64,000 nucleotides of DNA, from positions 1,984,001 through 2,048,000 of the forward strand of contig OZ220734.1 of NCBI GenBank assembly GCA_965116945.1, in the 5' to 3' direction. Positions within the stretch are counted from its first letter, which is position 1, and every line of letters starts with the position of its first letter. A program made the translations under genes and the position numbers. The stretch is from Plut-88900 sp965116945. GTDB taxonomy: Bacteria; Chloroflexota; Dehalococcoidia; Plut-88900. Under the pieces are notes generated by a model. It was not told the origin of the DNA. It saw only the letters and a program-made list of their open reading frames with translations, and ran no database searches. Shown piece by piece: positions 40,237 through 47,939 of the stretch.

Positions 40237-42159
40237 CTACACCTCCCTGAACTCACCCTCCACCGGGCCCGACTGACCGGGCCCACCGGGGCCCTCGCCG
40301 CCAGGCGGAGTCCCGCCTGAAGGGTCCGCGCCATCCGTCGGGCTCTGGGCCTGCTGCTGGCTGTATACAGCCGCCCCGACTTTTTGCATCGACTCATTGA
40401 GTTCGTCCGTGGCTCGCTTGATCTGCGCCGCGTCCCCGGACTGCAGCGCCGAACGCACCTGCGCAATTTTGCCCTCGACCTCCGACTTCAGCTCCGCAGG
40501 GACCTTGTCCTCGTTGTCCTTGAGCATTTTCTCCGCTGCGTAGGCCAGTGAGTCGGCGTTGTTACGGGCCTCGACCTCTTCCTTCCGCTGCCTGTCTTGC
40601 TCCGCATTGGCCTCCGCCTCCCGCACCATCTGCTCGACCTCGTCTTTTTCGAGGCCGGAACTCGCAGTTATCGTGATCTTCTGTTCCTTGCCCGTCCCCA
40701 TATCCTTCGCCGACACGTTCAGGATGCCGTTGGCGTCGATATCGAAAGTAACTTCGATCTGCGGCATCCCCCGCGGGGCAGGCAGGATGCCGTCCAACAG
40801 GAACCTGCCTATGGTCTTGTTTTCCGCCGACATCGAGCGCTCTCCCTGGATAACGTGGACATCGACACTCGGCTGGTTGTCGGATGCTGTAGAGAAGATC
40901 TGGGACTTGGATGTCGGAATCGTGGTGTTCCGGTTGATGAGGGGGGTAGCGACTCCGCCCAGGGTCTCAATCCCCAGCGTGAGCGGCGTCACATCCAGCA
41001 GCAGGATGTCCTGTACGTCACCCTTCAGCACCCCAGCCTGGATCCCGGCCCCTATGGCCACGACCTCGTCCGGGTTCACGCCCTTGTGCGGCTCCCGACC
41101 GAATACGGTCTTCACCTTCTCGAAAACTGCCGGCATTCGGGTCTGCCCCCCGACCAGGACTATCTCGTCTATTTCTGAGGCAGAAACTTCCGCATCCTTC
41201 AGGGCATTGCGGCACGGGCCCTCGGTCCGGTCTACCAGGTCCCCGACCAGCTGCTCCAGTTTGGCCCGGGAAAGCGAGATGTTCATGTGCTTCGGCCCCG
41301 AGGCGTCGGCGGTGATGAATGGCAGGTTGATCTCCGTCTCCATTACCGTGGACAGCTCGCATTTCGCCTTTTCGGCGCCCTCCTTAAGGCGCTGCAGCGC
41401 CATGCGGTCCTGCCGAAGATCGATCCCCTGGTCCCGCTTGAACTTGGCCACCAGCCAGTCGATGATCCTCTGGTCGAAGTCGTCGCCGCCCAGGTGAGTG
41501 TCCCCGTTCGTCGACTTCACCTCGAAGACACCCTCGCCTATCTGCAGGATGGACACGTCAAACGTTCCACCCCCGAGGTCGTACACCGCGATGGTCTTTT
41601 CCCCCTCCTTGTCCAACCCGTAGGCCAGCGAGGCGGCGGTGGGCTCGTTGATGATCCGGAGAACGTCCAGCCCCGCGATGCGCCCCGCGTCCTTGGTCGC
41701 CTGCCTCTGGCTGTCGTTGAAGTATGCGGGGACGGTGATGACCGCCTCGGTTATCGTCTCCCCGAGCTTCGCCTCGGCGTCTTCCTTCAACTTTCTGAGC
41801 ACCATTGCGGAGATCTCGGGCGGGGAATAGGTCTTGTCGCTAACCTGCACGTGGGCGTCACCGTTGCCCGCCTGTACGATTTTGAAAGGCATTAGCTTGA
41901 TGTCCCGCTGGACCTCCGGGTCGCCGAACCTGCGGCCTATCATGCGTTTGATGGAGAATACTGTGTTGTCGGGGTTAGTGACGGCCTGACGTTTGGCTGT
42001 GGTCCCGACATACCTCTCCCCCGACTTCGCATTGACCCCGATCATGGAAGGAGTAGTCCTTGCCCCCTCCGCGTTCTCTATTACATTGGGCTCCCCCGCC
42101 TCCATGACTGCCATGCACGAATTCGTGGTGCCCAGGTCTATTCCCAATACTTTTGCCAT
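40237..42159 (-). CDS. dnaK: Hsp70 chaperone DnaK
   Basis: A 640-residue chaperone. The ATPase signatures VLGIDLGTTNSC (residues 4-15), IAVYDLGGGTFDVSIL and VLVGGQTRMPAV are intact. The substrate domain contains VLLLDVTPLTLGIETLGG-type sequence (ILLLDVTPLTLGIETLGG). The tail is Gly/Pro/Glu-rich, ending EGEFREV. It refolds proteins with GrpE and DnaJ. It is the last gene of the hspR-grpE-dnaK operon; dnaJ is not in the window. Length and motifs are standard. Confidence 0.98.
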   Translation of the reverse strand: MAKVLGIDLGTTNSCMAVMEAGEPNVIENAEGARTTPSMIGVNAKSGERYVGTTAKRQAVTNPDNTVFSIKRMIGRRFGDPEVQRDIKLMPFKIVQAGNGDAHVQVSDKTYSPPEISAMVLRKLKEDAEAKLGETITEAVITVPAYFNDSQRQATKDAGRIAGLDVLRIINEPTAASLAYGLDKEGEKTIAVYDLGGGTFDVSILQIGEGVFEVKSTNGDTHLGGDDFDQRIIDWLVAKFKRDQGIDLRQDRMALQRLKEGAEKAKCELSTVMETEINLPFITADASGPKHMNISLSRAKLEQLVGDLVDRTEGPCRNALKDAEVSASEIDEIVLVGGQTRMPAVFEKVKTVFGREPHKGVNPDEVVAIGAGIQAGVLKGDVQDILLLDVTPLTLGIETLGGVATPLINRNTTIPTSKSQIFSTASDNQPSVDVHVIQGERSMSAENKTIGRFLLDGILPAPRGMPQIEVTFDIDANGILNVSAKDMGTGKEQKITITASSGLEKDEVEQMVREAEANAEQDRQRKEEVEARNNADSLAYAAEKMLKDNEDKVPAELKSEVEGKIAQVRSALQSGDAAQIKRATDELNESMQKVGAAVYSQQQAQSPTDGADPSGGTPPGGEGPGGPGQSGPVEGEFREV

Positions 42160-42201
42160 TTTGGTCCTACCTCCGTAGCCTCCTACGGCTTGATGACTTT
42201 A

Positions 42202-42753
42202 TTAATGCGTATGCTGTGGCCTCCGGGCTACCGTGACCCGAGACGGCCTCAGCAGTGCCCCGTTGAGGGTGTATCCATGCTGCTGAACCGAGACGATGGT
42301 ATCCTCCGGTATGGTCTCCGTGGGGTGGGGTGCAACGGCCTCGTGGAGAACTGGATTGAACCTCTCTCCCACAGCTTCGATTCTCTTGACACCCTCTTTT
42401 TCCAGAATGGACATAAGTTTCTGTCGGATCAGATCCATTCCTTCCTTCCACACCCTGTCCTGCGCAGACTCGACCCTTCTGCCTTCATCATCCGGCCCCG
42501 GGCCGGTCGCACGGTCGAGATCATCAAGGACTGGAAGCAGGCTCGACACAAGATGCGCCGCCGCACGTGAGGCCCGTTGGGCCTCGGTCTCTTCCATCCG
42601 TCGCTTGTAGTTAGTGTGGTCGGCATGGTGACGCTGGAGCAGTTCTCGCAGCCGTTTGACCTCCTGCTCGGCTTCTTCCAAACGCACAGCGATATCCGAG
42701 TCCGTTCGGCTCGATCCCTTGATGAAATCGCTGAATTCCTCGTCCATCGGCAT
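42202..42753 (-). CDS. grpE: nucleotide exchange factor GrpE
   Basis: A 183-residue protein with a long N-terminal coiled-coil helix (about 18-60: RLEEAEQEVKRLRELLQRHHADHTNYKRRMEETEAQ). The GrpE beta domain follows, with LLPVLDDLDRA (about 77-87) and RFNPVLHEAVAPHPTETIPEDTIVSVQQHGYTLNGALLRPSRVTV. It releases ADP from DnaK. It lies 5 bp downstream of hspR, and the gap to dnaK (42 bp) holds a small hairpin (CCGTAG and CTACGG arms). Confidence 0.95.
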   Translation of the reverse strand: MPMDEEFSDFIKGSSRTDSDIAVRLEEAEQEVKRLRELLQRHHADHTNYKRRMEETEAQRASRAAAHLVSSLLPVLDDLDRATGPGPDDEGRRVESAQDRVWKEGMDLIRQKLMSILEKEGVKRIEAVGERFNPVLHEAVAPHPTETIPEDTIVSVQQHGYTLNGALLRPSRVTVARRPQHTH

Positions 42754-42758
42754 GTCGG

Positions 42759-43106
42759 TTACCGTGCCCCTGGGGCCTCTATCAGCCGGAGCATTTTCTC
42801 TATCGTCCCTTCCATACTGTCCCTGGCTGGTGCATCTTTGGGGAGAGAGCCGGCCTGTCTTCGCAGGGCCCTTAGCCCCGACCTCATTCGCATGGCTAGC
42901 TCGACTCCTGCCAAGTTCAATCCCAAGTCACCAATCAAATACTTTATCATCTTTAGCAGGGCTATGTCCTCGTCGGAATACATGCGCAGTGCTCCGATGC
43001 GAGTTGGTGCCAAAAGGCCGACCCTTTCATACTTCCGCAAAGTTTGGGGATGCATTCCCGAAAGCCGGGAGGCTACCCTCATCACATACACACCCTCACG
43101 TCTCAT
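42759..43106 (-). CDS. hspR: heat-shock repressor HspR (MerR family)
   Basis: A MerR-family repressor, 115 residues from the ATG at 43106 (MRREGVYVMRVASRLSGMHPQTLRKYERVGLLAP). The helix-turn-helix and wing are followed by the helical DIALLKMIKYLIGDLGLNLAGVELAMRM segment of HspR. HspR represses dnaK operons by binding HAIR sites with DnaK as co-repressor. I chose the ATG at 43106 because GAAGGAA precedes it. The longer frame would start inside the promoter region. A HAIR-like palindrome lies upstream at 43165-43185. Confidence 0.92.
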   Translation of the reverse strand: MRREGVYVMRVASRLSGMHPQTLRKYERVGLLAPTRIGALRMYSDEDIALLKMIKYLIGDLGLNLAGVELAMRMRSGLRALRRQAGSLPKDAPARDSMEGTIEKMLRLIEAPGAR

Positions 43107-43155
43107 GTCCAGTATTCCTTCTCTACTTCGTGTTATCTGTGCTAATGCTAATATC

Positions 43156-43185
43156 ATTATAACTGTTGATATGCAACATATCAAC
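43156..43185 (-). promoter_or_regulatory. sigma-70 promoter overlapped by HAIR-like operator
   Basis: On the minus strand TTGATA (43179-43184) and TATAAT (43156-43161) are separated by exactly 17 bp. The palindrome GTTGATATG-CAA-CATATCAAC (43165-43185) overlaps the -35 and spacer. Its TTGA-N11-TCAA geometry equals that of the HspR HAIR consensus. It lies 50 bp upstream of hspR and therefore controls hspR, grpE and dnaK. Confidence 0.75.
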
Positions 43186-43245
43186 TGCTTGTGTGGCGTT
43201 TGTACAGAATGCTAGCCATGTACGGGTGCTATACTCACTCCCGAC

Positions 43246-44172
43246 ATGGAATCCCTGACCGCCGCTATCCAACCCGTTTCACCCTTCAACTTCGCCCTTA
43301 CCGCAAGGGGCGCCTGTTGGTACGCCGAGGGTCTCGGCACGGAGAAGTTCAAGGATGGAGTCTGGAAGAGGGTCACACAGGCCGATTCTCGACCCGTCCT
43401 CCTGACCGTATCTTCAAGGGGTACTGTAGAAGAACCCGAACTCGAAGTCCGCGCCGAGGGGGAGGGCCTGGAAGAGGCTAACATGGACGCCCTGGTGTCG
43501 GAGGTGGAATGGCGACTCAGCAGTTCCTATGACCTGTCCGGATTTTACGAAATGGCGGAACGGAACGCGGGGCTTGGAAAAGCGACCCGGCACTTCAGGG
43601 GCCTTAGACCAGGTCAGGATGTCGACCTGCTTGAGGCAATCGTCGGGACTATCCTGGGGCAGCAGATTTCTACCAAGGTTGCACTAACCATGCATCGGCG
43701 ACTCGTCGAGAGGTATGGCCGGCAGGCTATCTTCAATGGCGAAGAGTTCTGGCTATCTCCGACGCCCCAGCGGTTCATGGAGGCGGGAGTGGAAGAACTG
43801 AAGGCTTGCAAGCTATCGGCTCGAAAGTCGGAGTACATTCACCGCATGGCAGAGGCCGTGGCCACCGGAGAGCTGGATCTGGATGCCCTGCGAAATTTGA
43901 GCAATGACTCAGTCATTGAAACCTTGGTCGCCTATCGAGGCATAGGCGTCTGGACCGCACAACGTATCCTCTGCCACTCCCTGGGCCGCTTCGATGTACT
44001 CCCGACCTCGGACCTGTACCTTTTGAAGACCATCTCCAACGTCTTCATGGAGGGTCGGGCCCTTGCCCCGGAGGACATTGAGGCCTTCACCGACCGCTGG
44101 GGTGAATTCAAGACTCCCGCCATGGTCTACATGTACGCAGGTCTCGAAGCCGGCATAGACATGACGGAATGA
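43246..44172 (+). CDS. DNA-3-methyladenine glycosylase (AlkA family)
   Basis: A 308-residue base-excision repair glycosylase. The helix-hairpin-helix/GPD region is IETLVAYRGIGVWTAQRILCHSLGRFDVLPTSDLYLLK (starting near residue 225). The catalytic Asp is in PTSDLY. The helical core starts with LLEAIVGTILGQQISTKVA. It removes alkylated purines. It is divergent from the hspR operon and shares the 140-bp gap with its promoter. The N-terminal part (about 1-100) is beta-rich like AlkA. Confidence 0.9.
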   Translation: MESLTAAIQPVSPFNFALTARGACWYAEGLGTEKFKDGVWKRVTQADSRPVLLTVSSRGTVEEPELEVRAEGEGLEEANMDALVSEVEWRLSSSYDLSGFYEMAERNAGLGKATRHFRGLRPGQDVDLLEAIVGTILGQQISTKVALTMHRRLVERYGRQAIFNGEEFWLSPTPQRFMEAGVEELKACKLSARKSEYIHRMAEAVATGELDLDALRNLSNDSVIETLVAYRGIGVWTAQRILCHSLGRFDVLPTSDLYLLKTISNVFMEGRALAPEDIEAFTDRWGEFKTPAMVYMYAGLEAGIDMTE

Positions 44173-44194
44173 CAGGAAAGGCCGAATTGATTAT

Positions 44195-44212
44195 TTCGAA
44201 GAATTCTTCGAA
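44195..44212. other. perfect 18-bp palindrome
   Basis: TTCGAAGAATTCTTCGAA lies 23 bp after the alkA stop codon and 149 bp before the ffh end. There is no T-run after it, so it may be a protein-binding site or a weak terminator. Confidence 0.5.
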
Positions 44213-44267
44213 CTGAGAAATCACGCCGCTCCGGTTCGAAGTTGATGATCGTACAACCGTTCGCCTA

Positions 44268-44291
44268 GTGTCAAGGGGCAGATGGCACACT
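44268..44291. repeat. short dispersed repeat (GTCAAGGGGC family), copy 1
   Basis: Reads GTGTCAAGGGGC followed by AGATGGCACACT. It matches 50623-50646 with four differences. Each copy sits in a gap between genes. Confidence 0.45.
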
Positions 44292-44360
44292 CAAAAAGGT
44301 GGAGTGACGGGGCGAGAACTGGAGATGCCTCACCGGGAATCAAGATGGCCGAGCCCAGGA

Positions 44361-45701
44361 CTATCGGAATAGCTGTGCCAGCTGCTGTCCCCGCATACGC
44401 TGCTTTGACCCTGCCATAGCCTTCATCATTTTCTGCATTTGCCTGAACTGATTCAGCAGCTGGTTTACGTCCTGGGGCAGGGTCCCGCTTCCCCTGCAAA
44501 TGCGGCGCTTGCGGCTCCCCCCTATTATCTGCGGGTTCTGGCGCTCTTCGGGGGTCATGGAGAGGATTATGGCCTCGGTCTTCTTGAGCTTGTCGTCGTC
44601 TATGTCACCCGGCCCGAGCTTGTTCTTCAGCTTCCCTATGCCGGGAATCATATCCAGCACCTGGCCCAGGCCACCCATCTCCCGGAGCCGGTGCATCTGC
44701 TCAAGGAAGTCCTCAAGGGTGAAGGTGGCGTTGCGCATCTTGCGCTCCATCTCCCTCGCCCGGGCTTCGTCCATGCTTAGCTTGGCCTTTTCGACCAAAG
44801 TCTGGACATCACCCATGCCCAGAATCCGAGACGCGAGCCGGTCCGGGTGATACGGTTCCAGAGCATCCGCCTTTTCCCCGATGCCCATGAACTTGATGGG
44901 CACCCCCGTGACCGAGGTCACAGACAGAGCGGCGCCGCCACGGGCATCGCCGTCCATCTTGGTAAGGATTAGACCCGTCAGACCGATGCGCTTGTTGAAT
45001 TCCTCTGCCACATTGACGGCTTCCTGACCGGTCATGGAATCGACGACGAGGAGGGCATCATCCGGGGTAACTGCCTTCTTGATTTGGGAGAGCTCATTCA
45101 TAAGCTCTTCGTCGATATTCAGACGTCCCGCCGTGTCGACGATGGCCCAGTCGAGGCCCTGTGAACGGGCCTCGCGCAAGCCGCTCTTCGCTACATCCAC
45201 CGGATTGGAGCCTGGAGGTTCGCTGTACACCGGTACATCCAGCTGCTTGCCCAAAGAGATTAGTTGGTCTATGGCAGCCGGGCGCTGCAAGTCCGCGGCA
45301 ATCATCATGGCCGACTTTCCGTCGCGCCTGAGCTGCAGGGCAAGTTTTGCTGCTGTCGTGGTCTTACCGGAACCCTGCAAGCCGGCCAGAATAATGACAG
45401 CGGGACTGTCCTTAGGCGTCTCCAGGGTATGACCCTCCGCCCCGAGAATGCCTGTCAATTCCTCGTGGACTATGGTCAATACCTGCTGTGAGGGCGTCAG
45501 GGCTTCAAGTACTTCAGCGGTCAGGCACCGATCTTTGACCCTGCCCACAAAGGTCTTGGCGACCTTGAAGTTGACGTCGGCCTCTAATAGGGCAAGCCGG
45601 ACTTCTCGGAGGGCTTCGTTAATGGTCTCCTCGGTTAGTCGGGCCTTGCCCCCGAGGCGTTCAAGGACTCCGGTAAGCTTTGAGGTTAAGGATTCAAGCA
45701 A
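44361..45701 (-). CDS. ffh: signal recognition particle protein Ffh
   Basis: A 446-residue SRP GTPase. The N domain is followed by the G domain with GLQGSGKTTTAAKLALQL (about 107-124), DTAGRLNIDEELM and TKMDGDARGGAALS. The C-terminal M domain has methionine-rich FTLEDFLEQMHRLREMGGLGQVLDMIPG and basic GSRKRRICRGSGTLPQDVNQLLNQF. Ffh directs membrane proteins to the translocon. The start is TTG with AGGAA 9 bp before it. I found no SRP RNA gene nearby. Confidence 0.97.
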   Translation of the reverse strand: MLESLTSKLTGVLERLGGKARLTEETINEALREVRLALLEADVNFKVAKTFVGRVKDRCLTAEVLEALTPSQQVLTIVHEELTGILGAEGHTLETPKDSPAVIILAGLQGSGKTTTAAKLALQLRRDGKSAMMIAADLQRPAAIDQLISLGKQLDVPVYSEPPGSNPVDVAKSGLREARSQGLDWAIVDTAGRLNIDEELMNELSQIKKAVTPDDALLVVDSMTGQEAVNVAEEFNKRIGLTGLILTKMDGDARGGAALSVTSVTGVPIKFMGIGEKADALEPYHPDRLASRILGMGDVQTLVEKAKLSMDEARAREMERKMRNATFTLEDFLEQMHRLREMGGLGQVLDMIPGIGKLKNKLGPGDIDDDKLKKTEAIILSMTPEERQNPQIIGGSRKRRICRGSGTLPQDVNQLLNQFRQMQKMMKAMAGSKQRMRGQQLAQLFR

Positions 45702-45867
45702 GTTACTGTTCCTGGCTAGGTGGTAAGGGTTGGTCTACATATAAGTAAACAACGGACTGGGGGATTAGGCAATCTCGAAAGCCGCGCTTCCGATCTCTCC
45801 CCCTCTTGCGAATGGGAGGAAGACTATGCCTTTTGGGCTTACGGAGCGGTTATCATGTCGGGACAAT
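45702..45867. other. short non-coding gap
   Basis: About 165 bp between ffh and the broken brnT. No clear promoter or hairpin is seen. Confidence 0.3.
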
Positions 45868-46134
45868 ATGGACATAAAATATGACTGCGACGAGGTCAAG
45901 AGTCGGCCCACCGTAGAGTGAGGACGTGTCAGCTTCGAAGCGATATTCGACTATGAATGGGAGACGGCCAAGACTGCAGCCAGCGACCGACACGGTGAGT
46001 CTCGCTGGATCGCCACCGGATATATCGGCGAACGGCTCTATAGGGTTGTATACACCGAGAGGGGTGACAGGACGCGGATTATCAGCTTGAGAGTTGCTTG
46101 CCGGAAGGAGGAGCAGGGACATGCCGGAACTTAA
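45868..46134 (+). pseudogene. brnT: broken BrnT-type toxin gene (in-frame TGA at 45919)
   Basis: Read through an in-frame TGA (45919-45921), this frame encodes an 88-residue BrnT-like RNase toxin: MDIKYDCDEVKSRPTVE, stop, then GRVSFEAIFDYEWE, later GESRWIATG, RLYRVVYTERGDRTRIISLR. The stop falls just before the GVSFE-like segment. In BrnT the KHG motif is there, so its lysine/histidine is lost. No start codon follows the stop in frame, so an internally initiated protein is unlikely. The last 14 bases overlap brnA, the usual BrnTA arrangement. Confidence 0.75.
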
Positions 46135-46432
46135 GCCAGGACACATCAGCCCGACAAACGAAGAAGAGGCAGAGATACAGCGCCAGATCGCCGAAGACCC
46201 GGACGACTTCGAGTTGGACGCCGATTGGTTCGCCAGGGCTCGTCCGGTAATCGAAGTCATGCCTCACATCGTGGAACGCCACCGGCCCGGACGAGGCAAG
46301 CAGAAGGCGCCCACCAAGGAGAAGGTCACCGTGCGGCTCGACGCAGACATCGTAGCCCACTTTCGGAATACCGGACGGGGCTGGCAGACTAGGCTCAACG
46401 AAGCCCTGCGCAAGTCCGTCATCGGCCTTTAG
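46121..46432 (+). CDS. brnA: BrnA-type antitoxin
   Basis: A 103-residue protein starting at the ATG at 46121, with GGAAGGAGGAGCAGG before it. The N-terminal part is acidic and disordered (TNEEEAEIQRQIAEDPDDFEL). The C-terminal ribbon-helix-helix DNA-binding domain reads KEKVTVRLDADIVAHFRNTGRGWQTRLNEALRKSV, the BrnA signature. BrnA neutralises BrnT and represses the operon. The partner is broken here, so this may be a surviving antitoxin. It is 12 bp upstream of the PAP2 gene. Confidence 0.88.
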   Translation: MPELKPGHISPTNEEEAEIQRQIAEDPDDFELDADWFARARPVIEVMPHIVERHRPGRGKQKAPTKEKVTVRLDADIVAHFRNTGRGWQTRLNEALRKSVIGL

Positions 46433-46444
46433 ACTGCCGCAGAG

Positions 46445-47131
46445 GTGCAATTCGTCGCCTTCCGTTGTGCTCTGCTTAGGCCTCTGGGCTTGATTCTACT
46501 GCTCCTCGTTGCGGCGTCGGTGGGCATGTCGCTAACTGCCGCCCGACTGGAGCGCTTTCCCGGCGACCTTCCCGTCGCAGAGTGGGTGCAGTCGATATCC
46601 GTGCCCTTGCTCGACGGATTCCTTAGAGGGGTGTCGGCGTTGGGGTGGTGGATCCCCGGGTCGGTAATAACCCTTTCTTTGGGGTTCATCCTGTTCACAT
46701 TGGGCCGCAAATCCGATTCAGGGCTATTCATGGCCCTGGTGGCTATGAGCGCAGCGTCCAACTGGGTCATCAAGCGCATCATTGCCAGCCCCCGCCCCGA
46801 CCCATCCCTCGTGGATGTCCTTGAAGAACTTACAACCTATGGATTCCCCAGCGGGCACGTCATGTTCGCAGTTGTCTGTTTCGGGGGGCTGGCGATCTTC
46901 CTCAATGAAGTGCAAGGTCGAAACGTCGCGTTCGCCAAATTGGCCCAGGTCGTCCTGGTCCTATTGGTGGTGGCGATGGCCATGTCTCGGGTGTACCTTG
47001 GCGCTCATTGGCCAAGCGATACTTTAGGTGCACTTGTGATGGGTGGCGTCTGGCTGATAGCACTTGTAGGCGTCCGGGGATGGTTGCGGTGGAGGCGTTC
47101 CGGTGTGTTAGAATCACCGCGATCCCCGTAG
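46445..47131 (+). CDS. PAP2-family membrane phosphatase
   Basis: A 228-residue integral membrane phosphatase with about six helices. The three PAP2 signatures are KRIIASPRP (about 114-122), PSGH (about 139-142, YGFPSGHVMFAV) and SRVYLGAHWPSD (about 181-192). It acts on isoprenoid or lipid phosphates, perhaps undecaprenyl pyrophosphate or phosphatidic acid. GTG start, 12 bp after brnA. The short gap could mean co-transcription with the toxin-antitoxin remnant. Confidence 0.9.
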   Translation: MQFVAFRCALLRPLGLILLLLVAASVGMSLTAARLERFPGDLPVAEWVQSISVPLLDGFLRGVSALGWWIPGSVITLSLGFILFTLGRKSDSGLFMALVAMSAASNWVIKRIIASPRPDPSLVDVLEELTTYGFPSGHVMFAVVCFGGLAIFLNEVQGRNVAFAKLAQVVLVLLVVAMAMSRVYLGAHWPSDTLGALVMGGVWLIALVGVRGWLRWRRSGVLESPRSP

Positions 47132-47159
47132 CGGCCCAGTTGGGAGTAAACCTTAGCCA

Positions 47160-47678
47160 ATGGCTCGCACGATACCTGTCAACAAGGCCGTACTGGTATT
47201 GAACCAGAACTACGAACCACTGAACGTCTGCAACATGCGACGCGCCGTCGTGCTCCTGCTCAAGGGGAAGGCCGAGACCCTGGAGAACGGCAGGGGTGAA
47301 CTTCGCAGTGCTGAGGCCCTTTTTGAGCTGCCTTCTGTGATCAGGTTGGGCCACATGATAAAGCGCCCAATGCTTCCCACCCGTCTTTCTCGCCGGGAGG
47401 TCTTCGTAAGAGACAAACACTTCTGCCAATATTGCCATAAGCAGGTTTCCAACCTCACCCTGGACCACGTTGTCCCACGCCGGGCGGGAGGTGGGCACTC
47501 CTGGGAGAACATTGTCAGCGCTTGCGTTCCCTGCAACCTGAGGAAGGCTGGGCGCACTCCCGAGCAGGCAGGCATGAAACTGCTTAGAAAGCCGATCAGA
47601 CCGCCTTCACGAAGGTATCGGGACCTGGGGCCCTACCTGAACACCAGGGAAGAGTGGCGTAAGTTCGTTCCCGCCTGA
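47160..47678 (+). CDS. HNH endonuclease
   Basis: A 172-residue protein with an N-terminal beta region (KAVLVLNQNYEPLNVCNMRRAVVLLLKGKAE, starting at residue 9). The HNH/zinc domain is FCQYCHKQVSNLTLDHVVPRRAGGGHSWENIVSACVPCNLRKAGRTPEQAGMKL (starting near residue 88). Cys pairs bind structural zinc, and H-x-V-P plus the N-x-V form the nuclease site. Orthologues of this compact HNH protein are widespread in cyanobacteria and Chloroflexota with no defined role. It starts 28 bp after the PAP2 gene. Confidence 0.88.
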   Translation: MARTIPVNKAVLVLNQNYEPLNVCNMRRAVVLLLKGKAETLENGRGELRSAEALFELPSVIRLGHMIKRPMLPTRLSRREVFVRDKHFCQYCHKQVSNLTLDHVVPRRAGGGHSWENIVSACVPCNLRKAGRTPEQAGMKLLRKPIRPPSRRYRDLGPYLNTREEWRKFVPA

Positions 47679-47688
47679 TGCCGGCCTG

Positions 47689-47931
47689 CTAGAGTATCAG
47701 CAAGGCACGACTGTCCACGTCATCCTCTGTTGCCGGCCTCAATATTCGACCGGCATATTCCCTTAACTGGACAAGCAGGAGTTGGGTCGGGGTGAAAACG
47801 ATACGGCCGACCTGGTCGCCGTCGTTGGTTTCTACAACAACGAAGTCGTTAACGCTGACGTCGTTGTTTCCGGTCTCGCAATACAGCACGGGCCCCGAGC
47901 GCTTCAGCCTAACTCCTGCGATAGATGCCAC
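47689..47931 (-). CDS. PSP1-domain protein, unusually short (RicT/YaaT-like N-terminus)
   Basis: An 80-residue protein that matches only the beginning of the PSP1 domain: VRLKRSGPVLYCETGNNDVSVNDFVVVETNDGDQVGRIVF. Full PSP1 proteins such as RicT are about 250-290 residues, with Cys-rich segments downstream. None is seen here: the protein ends 10 bp before the HNH gene stop on the other strand. It lies 8 bp downstream of holB, the same neighbour as ricT (yaaT) in Bacillus. Either a natural short form or a decayed ricT. Confidence 0.7.
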   Translation of the reverse strand: MASIAGVRLKRSGPVLYCETGNNDVSVNDFVVVETNDGDQVGRIVFTPTQLLLVQLREYAGRILRPATEDDVDSRALLIL

Positions 47932-47939
47932 TTAGTCTC

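Noticed and set aside
44195..44212. The 18-bp palindrome as a eukaryotic-style heat-shock element (alternating TTC and GAA)
   Set aside because: Bacteria have no heat-shock factor of that kind, and the site lies between gene ends, not in a promoter region.
44229..44260. GGTTCGAAG at about 44232 as a tRNA T-loop
   Set aside because: The neighbouring bases do not form the T-stem and no acceptor or anticodon arms can be drawn.
44173..44360. A signal recognition particle RNA next to ffh
   Set aside because: I looked for the conserved GGAAG-x-AGC-type tetraloop region and hairpin and did not find it in this gap.
45919..45921. TGA in brnT as a selenocysteine codon
   Set aside because: No selenocysteine insertion element is evident after it, and BrnT has lysine or histidine, not cysteine, near this place. 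Mutation or sequencing error is simpler.
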